Positions 1-9,119 of a DNA stretch of 64,000 nt are shown piece after piece. The stretch comes from Seohaeicola_A nanhaiensis (GTDB taxonomy: Bacteria; Pseudomonadota; Alphaproteobacteria; Rhodobacterales; Rhodobacteraceae). The stretch covers positions 1,149,080 through 1,213,079 of the forward strand of contig NZ_JBHSGI010000002.1 in the NCBI RefSeq assembly GCF_042654245.1. Direction: 5' to 3'. A model generated the notes under the pieces. The model worked only from the letters and a program-made list of their open reading frames with translations. It was not told the DNA's origin and ran no database searches. Numbering within the stretch: the stretch's first letter is position 1; every line of letters starts with the position of its first letter. Position numbers and translations under genes: made by a program.

Positions 1-118
1 CGGTTCCCGGACATCGCGGACAGGCTATCCCCCAACCTGCGCCGCCGTGCGTTCCTGACGGCGCTGGCCCCTGCGGGCCTTGTTCCGATCTGTGTCACAT
101 CCGGCACGCAAAAGCAAA

Positions 119-149
119 AGGCCGCTGGAATTGAATTGTCCCGCGGCCT
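119..149. repeat. inverted repeat upstream of nudC
   Basis: Exact 7-base arms AGGCCGC (119-125) and GCGGCCT (143-149) flank a 17-base loop. There is no T-run after it, so it is only weakly terminator-like. The rest of bases 1-188 holds no gene I can support; one frame is open from base 1 to 207 but has no visible start and no recognisable product. Confidence 0.25.
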
Positions 150-188
150 GTGCCATGCCAGCGGCCAAACGGTGGCGGAGAGACAGGC

Positions 189-1163
189 ATGCGGACGGCG
201 GAACAGGTAACATTCGGCGGCGCCGGTCTGGACCGCGCAGCCAAGGTCAGGAACGACCCCGCCGCGCTGGCCGCCGCCCTGGCCCATGACGACGCCGCCT
301 GCGTTCTTCTGTGGCGCGGCAAGCCGCTGGTCGAGGGCGAGCGCCTGGCGCTGGTGCCGATGACTCATCCGGTCCTGAAGAAAGGGTTCAAGGGCGAGAT
401 CGAGGCTCCGGTCTTCCTGGGGCTCGAAACCAGCGGCGCGCCGAATTTCGCGGTCGACATCTCGGGATGGGAGCCGGAGGGCCAGGATATCTCCTCGCTG
501 GGCAGCTTCTTCGACCCTTCCGAACAGACTCACCCCGATTTCCCGCCCGGTTATGTCTTTGCCGAACTGCGGCGCATCATGTTCGCGCTGTCGCCGCGCG
601 ATGCCGAACTGGTTGCCACCGCCAAGGCGATCGTCAACTGGCACGGTTCTCACCGGTTCTGTGCCAAATGCGGCCACGCCAGCGATGTCAGCCACGCCGG
701 CTGGCAGCGCGGCTGCCCCGCCTGCAAGGCACAGCACTTCCCCCGCACCGACCCGGTGGTCATCATGCTGATCACCCATGGCAATTCGGTTCTCATGGGC
801 CGCTCGCACGGCTGGCCGCAGGGAATGTATTCCTGTCTCGCCGGCTTCATAGAACCGGGCGAGACGATCGAAGCGGCAGTCCGGCGCGAAGTCCTGGAAG
901 AGTCCGGCATCAAGGTGGGAAAGGTCGAGTATCTCTCCAGCCAGCCCTGGCCCTTCCCCGCCTCACTGATGATGGGCTGCCGGGGCGAGGCGCTGACGAC
1001 CGAGATCCACTGCGATCCCGAGGAACTCGATGACGCGATCTGGGTCACCCGCGAGGAGATGATGCAGGTCTTTGCCGGCGAGCATCCAAAGATCCGCCCG
1101 GCCCGAAAAGGCGCCATCGCCCATTTCCTCTTGCAGAACTGGCTTGCGGACACGCTCGATTGA
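189..1163 (+). CDS. nudC: NADH pyrophosphatase, Nudix family (NudC)
   Basis: Hydrolyses NADH (and probably NAD-capped RNA 5' ends, as known for NudC) to NMNH and AMP; cytoplasmic. The 324-residue product shows the NudC layout: an N-terminal domain, a four-cysteine zinc ribbon (C158, C161, C176, C179), a Nudix box GX5EX7REUXEEXGU at about residues 219-241, and the SQPWPFP motif at 251-257 that marks the NADH-pyrophosphatase subfamily. The start at 189 is chosen because GGAGAG lies 6 bases upstream; a longer ATG at 150 lacks a ribosome binding site. It is followed 40 bases later by an SRPBCC gene on the same strand, probably co-transcribed. The assignment is secure from the combined motifs. Confidence 0.93.
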   Translation: MRTAEQVTFGGAGLDRAAKVRNDPAALAAALAHDDAACVLLWRGKPLVEGERLALVPMTHPVLKKGFKGEIEAPVFLGLETSGAPNFAVDISGWEPEGQDISSLGSFFDPSEQTHPDFPPGYVFAELRRIMFALSPRDAELVATAKAIVNWHGSHRFCAKCGHASDVSHAGWQRGCPACKAQHFPRTDPVVIMLITHGNSVLMGRSHGWPQGMYSCLAGFIEPGETIEAAVRREVLEESGIKVGKVEYLSSQPWPFPASLMMGCRGEALTTEIHCDPEELDDAIWVTREEMMQVFAGEHPKIRPARKGAIAHFLLQNWLADTLD

Positions 1164-1203
1164 CCCCAGATTCCGGGGAACGGCCGAACCGAACGGAAGA
1201 CAT

Positions 1204-1671
1204 ATGCAATTTTCCACCAAGGAAGATATCGAAGCCCCGATCGACGAGGTCTTCGCCATGCTCTCCGACTTCGAGGGCTACGAGCGTTCCGCGATCCGGC
1301 GCGGGATCGAGGTGCAGCGCGAAAGGGACATGCATCCGCCCGGGCGCGGCATGGCCTGGACCGCCCGCTTTTCCCTGCGCGGCAAGCCCCGCGATCTGAC
1401 CCTGCAACTGGCGCAATACGACCGGCCCACCGCGATGCGCTTCGAAGCCGATTCGCAGGGGCTTGACGGCACACTGACGCTCGACCTGCTGTCGCTGTCG
1501 AAACGGCGCACCCGCCTGGCGGTGGTTCTTGAGGTCAAACCCAAGACGCTTTCGGCCCGCCTGCTGGTGCAATCCTTCCGGCTCGCCAAGGCGACCCTGA
1601 ACAAGCGGTTCAAGCTGAAGGTCGCCGCCTTCGCCAAGTCGCTGGAACAGCGTCAGGGCCGCACGGCCTGA
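1204..1671 (+). CDS. SRPBCC family protein
   Basis: A 155-residue protein with the pattern of the START/Bet v 1-like SRPBCC fold: an N-terminal strand beginning MQFSTKEDI, then the helix segment PIDEVFAMLSDFEGYER, followed by alternating strands and a long C-terminal helix rich in Lys and Phe. Such proteins bind hydrophobic ligands in a cavity; the ligand here cannot be told. The ATG at 1204 has a GGAAG ribosome binding site 7 bases upstream, so the in-frame extension back to 1072 inside nudC is not needed. It is probably transcribed with nudC and ends 6 bases before the convergent prephenate dehydratase gene. Confidence 0.75.
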   Translation: MQFSTKEDIEAPIDEVFAMLSDFEGYERSAIRRGIEVQRERDMHPPGRGMAWTARFSLRGKPRDLTLQLAQYDRPTAMRFEADSQGLDGTLTLDLLSLSKRRTRLAVVLEVKPKTLSARLLVQSFRLAKATLNKRFKLKVAAFAKSLEQRQGRTA

Positions 1672-1677
1672 GTGCGG

Positions 1678-2511
1678 TCAGCCGCGCTCCATCGCGGCAG
1701 GGTAGACGCCCAGAATTTCGGTATTGGTGGTGAAATACGACAGCTCGTCCAGGGCCAGGCGGACATTCGCATCCTCCGGGTGACCCTCGATATCGGCATA
1801 GAACTGGGTGGCGGTGAAATTGCCATCGACCATATAGCTTTCCAGCTTGGTCATGTTGATCCCGTTGGTCGCGAAACCGCCCATCGCCTTGTAGAGCGCC
1901 GCCGGAATGTTGCGCACCTGGAAGACAAAGGTCGTGATCATTCCATGCGTGCCGCGCCGGCTGTGATCGGCTTCGCGCGCCATGATCAGAAAGCGTGTCG
2001 TGTTGTGGGCATGGTCCTCGATGTGGCGCGCGAGGATGTGCAGCCCGTTGATCTCGGCCGCCAGATCGGACGCCAGCGCGCCGACCGTGCGCAGCCCCTC
2101 GCGGGCGATATCAGCCGCCGCCCCCGCACTGTCCGCCGCCGCCTCGCCACGAATGCCGTATCGGGCCAGATAGCTTTTCGCCTGCGGCAAGAGCACCGGA
2201 TGCGCGCGAACGCTCTCCAGCTGGTCGACCCGCACGCCGGGCAGCGCCATCAGCGAGATATGCACCCGCACGAAGGCCTCGTCGACGATGTGCAGCCCGC
2301 TTTCGGGCAGCAGCCGGTGGATGTCGGCGACCCGGCCATAGGTCGAATTCTCGACCGGCAGCATCGCCAGCTCGGCCTTGCCCGACTGGACCGCCTCGAT
2401 CACGTCCTCGAAACTGCGGCAGGGCAGCGCCTCCATGTCGGGGCGGGCGTTGCGGCAGGCCTCGTGGCTGTAGGCGCCAAGCTCTCCCTGAAAGGCGATG
2501 CGGTCGGTCAT
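1678..2511 (-). CDS. pheA: prephenate dehydratase (phenylalanine biosynthesis)
   Basis: Converts prephenate to phenylpyruvate in phenylalanine synthesis. The 277-residue product has an N-terminal dehydratase domain opening with IAFQGELGAYSHEA, the TRF motif carrying the catalytic threonine at about residues 175-180, and a C-terminal ACT regulatory domain with the LESY (ESRP-like) segment that binds phenylalanine for feedback inhibition. There is no chorismate mutase domain, so it is the monofunctional form. The ATG at 2511 is preferred over a TTG seven codons upstream because AGGA lies about 10 bases before it. It is divergent from the cytochrome c gene across a 119-base region that must hold both promoters. 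Confidence 0.93.
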   Translation of the reverse strand: MTDRIAFQGELGAYSHEACRNARPDMEALPCRSFEDVIEAVQSGKAELAMLPVENSTYGRVADIHRLLPESGLHIVDEAFVRVHISLMALPGVRVDQLESVRAHPVLLPQAKSYLARYGIRGEAAADSAGAAADIAREGLRTVGALASDLAAEINGLHILARHIEDHAHNTTRFLIMAREADHSRRGTHGMITTFVFQVRNIPAALYKAMGGFATNGINMTKLESYMVDGNFTATQFYADIEGHPEDANVRLALDELSYFTTNTEILGVYPAAMERG

Positions 2512-2630
2512 GTGCACATTTTCCTGCAACAACTGGGGGCTGGTCGTTTGGTCGCGGTGTCTATACCTTGCCTCGGAGAAGGGGAAGGCTTAGACAACCG
2601 CCCAAACAGATCAAATGGACTCGCGACCAA

Positions 2631-3131
2631 ATGGATACGATGACGACAACCAAGGTGGTGGCTTCGCTGTGCGGCGCTTTTCTCGTGCTGCTGCTTGGCA
2701 AATGGGCGGCCGAGGCGATCTATCATGTCGGCGGCCACGGTGAAGCGGCCTATGTGATCGACACCGGCCCGAGCGAAAGCGCCGAACCGGCAGAGCAGGT
2801 CGATTTCAACGCTCTGGTGGCCGAGGCCGATGTCGCCAAGGGTGCCAATGTCTTCAAGAAGTGCGGTGCCTGCCACAAGATCGAGGATGGCGTGAACGGC
2901 ACGGGTCCCTCGCTCTACGGCGTGGTCAACCGCGATGTCGCGTCCGAACCGGGCTTTTCCTATTCGGCAGCGATGCAGGGCGTCGAAGGCACCTGGACTC
3001 CAGAACATCTGAACGAATTCCTGACCAACCCCAAGGGTGTGGTTCCCGGCACCACCATGGGTTTTGCCGGTCTGAAGAAGATCGAAGAGCGGGCCGATCT
3101 TGTGGCCTATTTGGAAAGCATCGTGAAATAA
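2631..3131 (+). CDS. membrane-anchored class I cytochrome c
   Basis: A 166-residue electron carrier. An uncleaved N-terminal membrane anchor (residues about 6-27) is followed by a short acidic, flexible periplasmic linker and a class I cytochrome c domain with the heme motif CGACH and a distal Met in TTMGF. This resembles the CycM/c552-type anchored cytochromes of Paracoccus and Rhodobacter that link the bc1 complex to cytochrome oxidase; that role is inferred from family resemblance. No convincing ribosome binding site precedes 2631; a second ATG lies at 2640. A strong terminator follows at 3158-3190, so the gene is monocistronic. Confidence 0.9.
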   Translation: MDTMTTTKVVASLCGAFLVLLLGKWAAEAIYHVGGHGEAAYVIDTGPSESAEPAEQVDFNALVAEADVAKGANVFKKCGACHKIEDGVNGTGPSLYGVVNRDVASEPGFSYSAAMQGVEGTWTPEHLNEFLTNPKGVVPGTTMGFAGLKKIEERADLVAYLESIVK

Positions 3132-3157
3132 CCCAACCGGTTATGTCCAGCCTTTCA

Positions 3158-3190
3158 GGGCCGCTGCCATTGCAGCGGCCCTTCTGTTTT
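3158..3190 (+). terminator. rho-independent terminator of the cytochrome c gene
   Basis: A perfect 10-base stem GGGCCGCTGC / GCAGCGGCCC (3158-3167 and 3172-3181) with loop CATT, followed by TTCTGTTTT. This is a textbook intrinsic terminator. Confidence 0.88.
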
Positions 3191-3305
3191 GTCCCGGCAT
3201 TCAAGAAAGATCACATATTCTCAACTTGAATGTTGGCCCCCCGGGCCTTTACCTAGGCTGAACCTGGGCCAGGAGCCCGGTCCCAGCCGATGGAGGACCT
3301 ACCCG

Positions 3306-5216
3306 ATGATCCACACCCGTTCAGCTGCGGCAACCCGCGCGGCGGATCCCGTTCAGCCCCTGCTGGCGCTTCTGCTGATGCTGATCACGGCGGTCGGTCT
3401 CGCAGGCACGGCGCGCGGAGATGAGAAGATCATCAAGAGCCACGGCTACTCCTTCTATGGCGATCTGACCTACCCGGCGGACTTCGATCACCTGGCGTAT
3501 GTGAACCCCGAGGCCCCGAAAGGCGGCGAGATTTCCGTCAGCGCCACCGGCACCTTCGATTCGATGAACCCCTATGCGGTCAAGGGCCGCGCCGGGATGC
3601 TGTCGTCGATGATGTATGAAAGCCTTCTGACCGAAAGCGCCGACACCTACGACGAAGGCTACGGCCTGCTGGCCGAAAGCGTCGAATACGACGAAGGCAA
3701 GAACTGGGTCATCTTCCACATGCGCCCCGAGGCGAAATTCTCGGACGGCACCCCGGTCACCGCCGAGGACGTGAAGTTCAGCCACGAGCTGCTGCTCGAA
3801 CAGGGCCTGCCGTCGTACCGCGCCGGGGTCTCCAAGCGCATGAAAAGCGTCGAGGTGATCGACCCGCACACCATCAAGTTCACCTTCGTCGAGGGCATCT
3901 CGCGGCGCAGCCTGATCGACCAGGTCGGCGGCGTGCCGGTCTGGTCGAAGAAGTGGTACGAGGACACCGGCGCGCGGCTGGATGAAAGCCGGCTGGAAAC
4001 CTCGCCCGGATCCGGGCCCTATATCGTCGAAACGGTGAACGTGAACCGCCGCATCGTCTACAAGCGCAATCCCGACTACTGGGGCAAGGATCTGCCCATC
4101 AACAAGGGCCGCCACAACTTCGACCGCATCCGGATCGAATATTTCGGCGACGACACCGTGGCCTTCGAGGCGTTCAAGGCCGGCGACTACACCTTCCGGG
4201 TCGAGAGCGACTCGAAGAAATGGGCGTCGAACTACAATTTCCCCAAGATCGCCGATGGTCAGGTGATCCGCACGGAACTGCCCGACGGCACGCCCCCGAC
4301 CGCCACCGGCATCGTCTTCAACCTGCGCCGCGACATCCTCAAGGACAAGCGTGTGCGCGAGGCGGTTGCCCTGGGCTATAACTTCGAATGGACCAACGAG
4401 AGCCTGCAATACGGGCTGTTCAAACAGCGCAGCTCCTTCTCGCAGGACACGCCGATCATGGCGACCGATGCGCCGCAGGGCGCCGAACTCGACTTTCTCA
4501 AGTCGCTGGGCGACCTGGTGCAGCCCGAAATGCTGACCGAACCGGCACTGATGCCGCACACCTCCGACCCCGAGCGGCTGAGCGACCGCCGCAACCTGCG
4601 CAGGGCCATGAAGCTGCTCGACGAGGCCGGATGGCCCGTGGGCAGCGATGGCAAGCGGCGCAATGCAGCGGGCGAACTGCTGTCGCTGACGTTCCTGTTC
4701 AACAAGGCCAACGAAGGCACGCTCAGCGGCGCAATGGAGGCCTTCGTCGCGAACCTCGTGTCGATGGGCATTTCCGCCGAACTCCAAAAGGTCGACTCGG
4801 CGCAGTATACGCTGCGCGAACGGGACAACGATTACGACCTGATCTTCGACTTCTACCGACCCTTCCTCGGCACCGGCACCGGCCTCTCGCAGATGTATGG
4901 CACCCCGGCCGATGGCGGCGACTCGCTGTTCAACCCGGCCGGCCTGGCCAGCCCGCTGGTCGACAAGATCATCGACGCCTCGCTGCAGGCGCAAAGCGTC
5001 GAGGAAGAGCGCGCGACCCTGATGGCGCTCGACCGGGCGCTGCGGTACGAATTCATCATGATCCCGGTCTGGTACAAGCCGAATTACTGGGTCGCCTATT
5101 ACGACCAGTATGAACATCCTGACCCGCTGCCGCCCTACGATCTCGGCTATCTCGATTTCTGGTGGTTCGATCAGGCAAAGGCCGAGGCCCTGCGAGCGGC
5201 CGGCGCGCTGAGGTAG
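3306..5216 (+). CDS. yejA: YejA-like periplasmic oligopeptide-binding protein
   Basis: Substrate-binding subunit of a Yej-type ABC importer (SBP_bac_5 family); in enterobacteria YejABEF takes up oligopeptides and microcin C. The 636-residue precursor has a signal peptide with a hydrophobic core at about residues 18-35 and a cleavage region near GTARG. The mature part starts with HGYSFYGDL and carries the family segments MNPYAVKG and SSMMYESL. The ATG at 3306 has GGAGG at 3292-3296, so the in-frame upstream extension to 3189 is rejected. It is the first gene of yejA-yejB-yejE-yejF, with yejB starting 7 bases after its stop. Confidence 0.9.
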   Translation: MIHTRSAAATRAADPVQPLLALLLMLITAVGLAGTARGDEKIIKSHGYSFYGDLTYPADFDHLAYVNPEAPKGGEISVSATGTFDSMNPYAVKGRAGMLSSMMYESLLTESADTYDEGYGLLAESVEYDEGKNWVIFHMRPEAKFSDGTPVTAEDVKFSHELLLEQGLPSYRAGVSKRMKSVEVIDPHTIKFTFVEGISRRSLIDQVGGVPVWSKKWYEDTGARLDESRLETSPGSGPYIVETVNVNRRIVYKRNPDYWGKDLPINKGRHNFDRIRIEYFGDDTVAFEAFKAGDYTFRVESDSKKWASNYNFPKIADGQVIRTELPDGTPPTATGIVFNLRRDILKDKRVREAVALGYNFEWTNESLQYGLFKQRSSFSQDTPIMATDAPQGAELDFLKSLGDLVQPEMLTEPALMPHTSDPERLSDRRNLRRAMKLLDEAGWPVGSDGKRRNAAGELLSLTFLFNKANEGTLSGAMEAFVANLVSMGISAELQKVDSAQYTLRERDNDYDLIFDFYRPFLGTGTGLSQMYGTPADGGDSLFNPAGLASPLVDKIIDASLQAQSVEEERATLMALDRALRYEFIMIPVWYKPNYWVAYYDQYEHPDPLPPYDLGYLDFWWFDQAKAEALRAAGALR

Positions 5217-5223
5217 ACCCCGG

Positions 5224-6318
5224 ATGGGCGCCTATATCCTTCGCCGGCTCCTGCTGATCGTGCCCACCCTTCTGGGGATCATGGTCATCAACTTCGCGTT
5301 GGTCCAGTTTGTCCCCGGCGGCCCCGTCGAACAGGCCATCGCCCGGGCGCAGGGCCAGGGCGATGTGTTCGGCGGCTTCACCGGCGGCGGCGGCGATGCC
5401 GCAAACATGGACCAGTCCGCCGGCGGCGGAGACGAGCGCTATATCGGCGCGCGCGGTCTCGACCCCAAGTTCATCGCCCAGCTTGAAAAGGAATACGGCT
5501 TCGACAAGCCGCCGCTGGAACGCTTCGTCGACATGATGTGGAACTACATGCGGCTCGATTTCGGCCAAAGCTTCTTCCGCTCGGAAAGCGTGATCAACCT
5601 CGTGCTCGAAAAGATGCCGGTCTCGATCTCGCTCGGTCTCTGGTCGACGCTGATTGCCTACCTGATTTCGATCCCGCTCGGCATCCGCAAGGCGGTAAAG
5701 GACGGCAGCCCCTTCGACACCTGGACCTCGGGCGCGATCATCGTCGCCTATGCGATCCCCTCGTATCTCTTCGCCATCCTGCTGCTGGTCGTCTTTGCCG
5801 GCGGCAGCTACTGGCAATGGTTTCCCCGCGCCGATCTCGTGTCGGAAAACTGGGACAGCCTGTCCTGGCCCGCCAAGATCCTCGACTACTTCTGGCACAT
5901 GGTCCTGCCGATCACCGCCATGACCATCTCGGCCTTCGCCACGCTGACGCTGCTGACCAAGAACAGCTTCCTTGACGAAATCCGCAAGCAATACGTGATG
6001 ACCGCCCGCGCCAAGGGCCTGCCCGACCGACGCGTCCTCTACGGCCACGTCTTCCGCAACGCGATGCTGATCGTGATCGCCGGCTTTCCCAGCGTGTTCA
6101 TCGGCGTCTTCTTCACCGGCTCGCTACTGATCGAGACCATCTTCTCGCTCGACGGGCTGGGCCGCATGGGGTTCGAGGCGACACTGGCGCGCGACTATCC
6201 GATCATGTTCGGCACGCTGTTCATCATGGGCATCATGGGCCTTGTGGTCGGTATCATCTCGGACCTGATGTATGTCCTTGTCGATCCGCGCATCGACTTC
6301 GAAAAGCGCGAGGGCTGA
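5224..6318 (+). CDS. yejB: YejB-like oligopeptide ABC transporter permease
   Basis: Inner-membrane permease of the Yej importer, 364 residues. It opens with ILRRLLLIVPTLLGIMVINF, the DppB-type first transmembrane helix, and has a Gly/Asp-rich periplasmic insertion at about residues 40-75 that is typical of YejB and lengthens it beyond DppB. The coupling segment that contacts the ATPase is at about residues 250-275 (MTARAKGLPDRRVLYGHVFRN in the sequence around 5998-6060). The stop codon directly abuts the yejE start, indicating translational coupling. Confidence 0.92.
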   Translation: MGAYILRRLLLIVPTLLGIMVINFALVQFVPGGPVEQAIARAQGQGDVFGGFTGGGGDAANMDQSAGGGDERYIGARGLDPKFIAQLEKEYGFDKPPLERFVDMMWNYMRLDFGQSFFRSESVINLVLEKMPVSISLGLWSTLIAYLISIPLGIRKAVKDGSPFDTWTSGAIIVAYAIPSYLFAILLLVVFAGGSYWQWFPRADLVSENWDSLSWPAKILDYFWHMVLPITAMTISAFATLTLLTKNSFLDEIRKQYVMTARAKGLPDRRVLYGHVFRNAMLIVIAGFPSVFIGVFFTGSLLIETIFSLDGLGRMGFEATLARDYPIMFGTLFIMGIMGLVVGIISDLMYVLVDPRIDFEKREG

Positions 6319-7425
6319 ATGACCCTGTCCCCGCTGAACCAGCGCCGCTGGCGCAATTTCAAACGCAACCGCCGCGCCTTCTGGTCGCTCTGGATCTTCC
6401 TGCTGCTCTTCGGCCTCAGCCTGTTCGCCGAGTTTCTGGCCTATAACAAGCCGATCCTGATCAGCTACCGTGGCGAATTCTATACCCCGATCTGGCAGTT
6501 CTATCCCGAGAGCGCCTTCGGCGGCGACTTCCAGACCGAGGCGGTCTACCGCGACCCCGAGGTTCAGTGCCTGATCGCCACCGGCGGCATCAACGAATGC
6601 CTCTACGAACCCGAGACCGTGGTCGCCGATGCCGCCGACGGCACCGTCGACGGCAAACCGGTGGAAAAGGGCTGGATGATCTGGCCGCTGATCCCTTACT
6701 CCTACGACACGCCGGTCGACCGCCCCGGCGCGGCGCCCCTGCCTCCGAACGGGCAGAACCTGCTCGGCACCGACGACACCAAGCATGACGTGCTGGCGCG
6801 GGTGATCCACGGGTTTCGGCTGTCCATCGCCTTCACCCTCGTCGTCACGGCGCTCTCCAGCGTTCTCGGCATCGCCGCCGGCGCCGTGCAGGGCTATTTC
6901 GGCGGCCGCACCGACCTGCTTTTCCAGCGCTTCATCGAGATCTGGAGCTCGGTCCCGATGCTATATGTCATCATCATCATGTTCGCCGTCTTCGACCGCT
7001 CCTTCTGGCTGCTGGTCTTCCTCATGGTCCTCTTCGGCTGGATGGGTCTGGTCGGAGTCGTGCGCGCCGAATTCCTGCGCGCGCGCAACTTCGAATACGT
7101 CCGCGCCGCCAAGGCGCTTGGCGTGTCGAACATGACGATCATGTTCCGCCACATGCTGCCCAATGCCATGGTCGCCACGCTGACCTTCATGCCCTTCATC
7201 GTCACCGGCACCATCGGCTCGCTCGCCGGGCTCGATTTCCTCGGCTTCGGCCTGCCTTCGACCGCGCCGTCGCTGGGCGAGCTGACGCTTCAGGCCAAGG
7301 AAAACCTGCACGCGCCCTGGCTGGCCTTCACAGCCTTCGGCGTCTTCGCCATCATGCTCTCGCTGCTGGTCTTCATCTTCGAAGGCGTGCGCGATGCCTT
7401 CGACCCGCGGAAGACATTCTCATGA
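6319..7425 (+). CDS. yejE: YejE-like oligopeptide ABC transporter permease
   Basis: Second inner-membrane permease of the Yej system, 368 residues. After an N-terminal RRAFWSLW segment and the first membrane helix comes a long periplasmic domain (residues about 40-145), characteristic of YejE and containing two cysteines (in VQCLIA and INECLY), then five membrane helices with the EAA coupling loop (VRAAKALGVSNM) at about residues 255-275. It starts immediately after the yejB stop and its own stop overlaps the yejF ATG in ATGA. Confidence 0.92.
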   Translation: MTLSPLNQRRWRNFKRNRRAFWSLWIFLLLFGLSLFAEFLAYNKPILISYRGEFYTPIWQFYPESAFGGDFQTEAVYRDPEVQCLIATGGINECLYEPETVVADAADGTVDGKPVEKGWMIWPLIPYSYDTPVDRPGAAPLPPNGQNLLGTDDTKHDVLARVIHGFRLSIAFTLVVTALSSVLGIAAGAVQGYFGGRTDLLFQRFIEIWSSVPMLYVIIIMFAVFDRSFWLLVFLMVLFGWMGLVGVVRAEFLRARNFEYVRAAKALGVSNMTIMFRHMLPNAMVATLTFMPFIVTGTIGSLAGLDFLGFGLPSTAPSLGELTLQAKENLHAPWLAFTAFGVFAIMLSLLVFIFEGVRDAFDPRKTFS

Positions 7426-8999
7426 GCCTGCTGGACGTTCGCAACCTCACCGTCGCCTTCCGTCAGGACGGCAAGACCACGCAGGCCGTCAGGGGCGTCT
7501 CCTTCTCGCTCGACCGGGGCGAAACCGTCGCGCTGGTGGGCGAATCCGGGTCCGGCAAATCGGTCACCGCGCTCTCGACCGTCTCGCTGCTGGGCGACAA
7601 CGCCGAGGTCGGCGGTTCGGTCACCTATGACGGGCAAGAGATGATCGGCGCCAGCCGCCAGTTGCTGCACAAGGTACGCGGCAACGACATCAGCTTTATC
7701 TTTCAAGAGCCGATGACCTCGCTGAACCCGCTGCACACCATCGAAAAGCAGCTGGTCGAATCGCTCGAACTGCACCAGGGCCTGAGCGGCGACGCCGCCC
7801 GCGCCCGGGTGCTGGAATTGCTGAACAAGGTCGGCATCCGCGACGCCGAAACCCGCCTCGGCGCCTATCCGCACCAGCTGTCGGGCGGGCAGCGTCAGCG
7901 CGTGATGATCGCCATGGCACTGGCGAACAAGCCCGACATCCTGATCGCCGACGAACCGACCACCGCGCTTGACGTGACGATCCAGGCCCAGATCCTCGAA
8001 CTGCTCGCCGAGCTGAAGAAGACCGAGAACATGGGGCTTCTCTTCATCACCCACGACCTTGGCATCGTGCGCCGCATCGCCGACCGGGTCTGCGTGATGA
8101 AGGGTGGCGAAATCGTCGAAGCAGGCCCAACGGCCCAGATCTTCGGCAACCCGCAGCATCCCTATACCCGGATGCTGCTGGCCGCCGAGCAGAAAGGCCA
8201 GCCCGATCCGGTGCCGGCGAACGCCAAGGTGGTTGCCGAGACGGAACACCTCAAGGTCTGGTTCCCGATCCATCGCGGCCTGCTCAAACGAACGGTCGGC
8301 TATGTGAAGGCGGTGAATGACGCGACCATCTCGGTCCGCGAAGGCGAAACCCTGGGGATCGTCGGCGAAAGCGGCTCGGGCAAGACGACGCTGGCACTGG
8401 CCATCATGCGGCTGATCCCGTCCGAGGGCCGCATCGTCTTCAACGGCCAGGACGTGCGACAGTGGTCGACGGGCGAACTTCGACGTCTGCGCAAGGACAT
8501 GCAGATCGTCTTCCAGGATCCCTACGGCAGCCTCAGCCCGCGCATGACCTGTTTCGAGATCATCGCCGAAGGGCTGACGGTCCACAATGTCGACCCGACC
8601 CGCGACCGCCGCGAACTGGTGGCCGAGGCGATGGTCGAGACCGGTCTCGACCCGGCCGCCATGGACCGCTATCCGCACGAATTTTCGGGCGGCCAGCGCC
8701 AGCGGATCGCCATCGCCCGCGCCATGGTGCTGCGCCCGCGCCTGCTGGTCCTCGATGAACCGACCAGCGCGCTGGATATGACCGTCCAGGTCCAGATCGT
8801 GGAGCTTCTGCGCGGCCTCCAGAAGAAATACGGGCTGGCCTATCTCTTCATCTCGCACGACCTGAAGGTGGTTCGCGCGATGTCGCATCAGGTTATGGTG
8901 ATGAAGCAGGGTGACGTGGTCGAACAGGGCCCAGCGGAGCAGGTCTTTGGCAACCCGCGCGAAGAATATACGCGAACCCTGCTGGCGGCGGCGGGGTAA
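7422..8999 (+). CDS. yejF: YejF-like dual ATPase of oligopeptide ABC transporter
   Basis: Energises the YejBE permease. The 525-residue protein is a fusion of two ABC ATPase domains: Walker A GESGSGKS (about 41-48) and GESGSGKT (about 310-317), signature LSGGQRQR and FSGGQRQR, and Walker B sequences ending in DEPTTALD and DEPTSALD. Each half is followed by the C-terminal HPYTR/YTRTLL oligopeptide-transporter type tail. All catalytic elements are intact in both halves. It ends the yej operon; the 120 bases that follow contain only a small inverted repeat. Confidence 0.93.
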   Translation: MSLLDVRNLTVAFRQDGKTTQAVRGVSFSLDRGETVALVGESGSGKSVTALSTVSLLGDNAEVGGSVTYDGQEMIGASRQLLHKVRGNDISFIFQEPMTSLNPLHTIEKQLVESLELHQGLSGDAARARVLELLNKVGIRDAETRLGAYPHQLSGGQRQRVMIAMALANKPDILIADEPTTALDVTIQAQILELLAELKKTENMGLLFITHDLGIVRRIADRVCVMKGGEIVEAGPTAQIFGNPQHPYTRMLLAAEQKGQPDPVPANAKVVAETEHLKVWFPIHRGLLKRTVGYVKAVNDATISVREGETLGIVGESGSGKTTLALAIMRLIPSEGRIVFNGQDVRQWSTGELRRLRKDMQIVFQDPYGSLSPRMTCFEIIAEGLTVHNVDPTRDRRELVAEAMVETGLDPAAMDRYPHEFSGGQRQRIAIARAMVLRPRLLVLDEPTSALDMTVQVQIVELLRGLQKKYGLAYLFISHDLKVVRAMSHQVMVMKQGDVVEQGPAEQVFGNPREEYTRTLLAAAG

Positions 9000-9059
9000 A
9001 TCCCGCCCTCCGACATCGTCCCCGAGCAAGAAAATAGGCGTCCCAAAAAGGTCACTCAC

Positions 9060-9078
9060 TGATTTTCAAGCAAAATCA
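9060..9078. repeat. A/T-rich inverted repeat between yejF and the metallopeptidase gene
   Basis: Perfect 7-base arms TGATTTT (9060-9066) and AAAATCA (9072-9078) around CAAGC. It lies between two convergent genes, where it could slow transcription from either side, but neither side has a proper T-tract. Function uncertain. Confidence 0.35.
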
Positions 9079-9119
9079 ATGACATGACCCCCCGTCCTAG
9101 CTGGGACAGCCCAAACCCG

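Noticed and set aside
1..207. Open frame with a Tat-like segment (LRRRAFLTALAPAG)
   Set aside because: No start codon in the window, no family match I recognise, and it overlaps the nudC ribosome binding site; most likely chance coding in GC-rich DNA.
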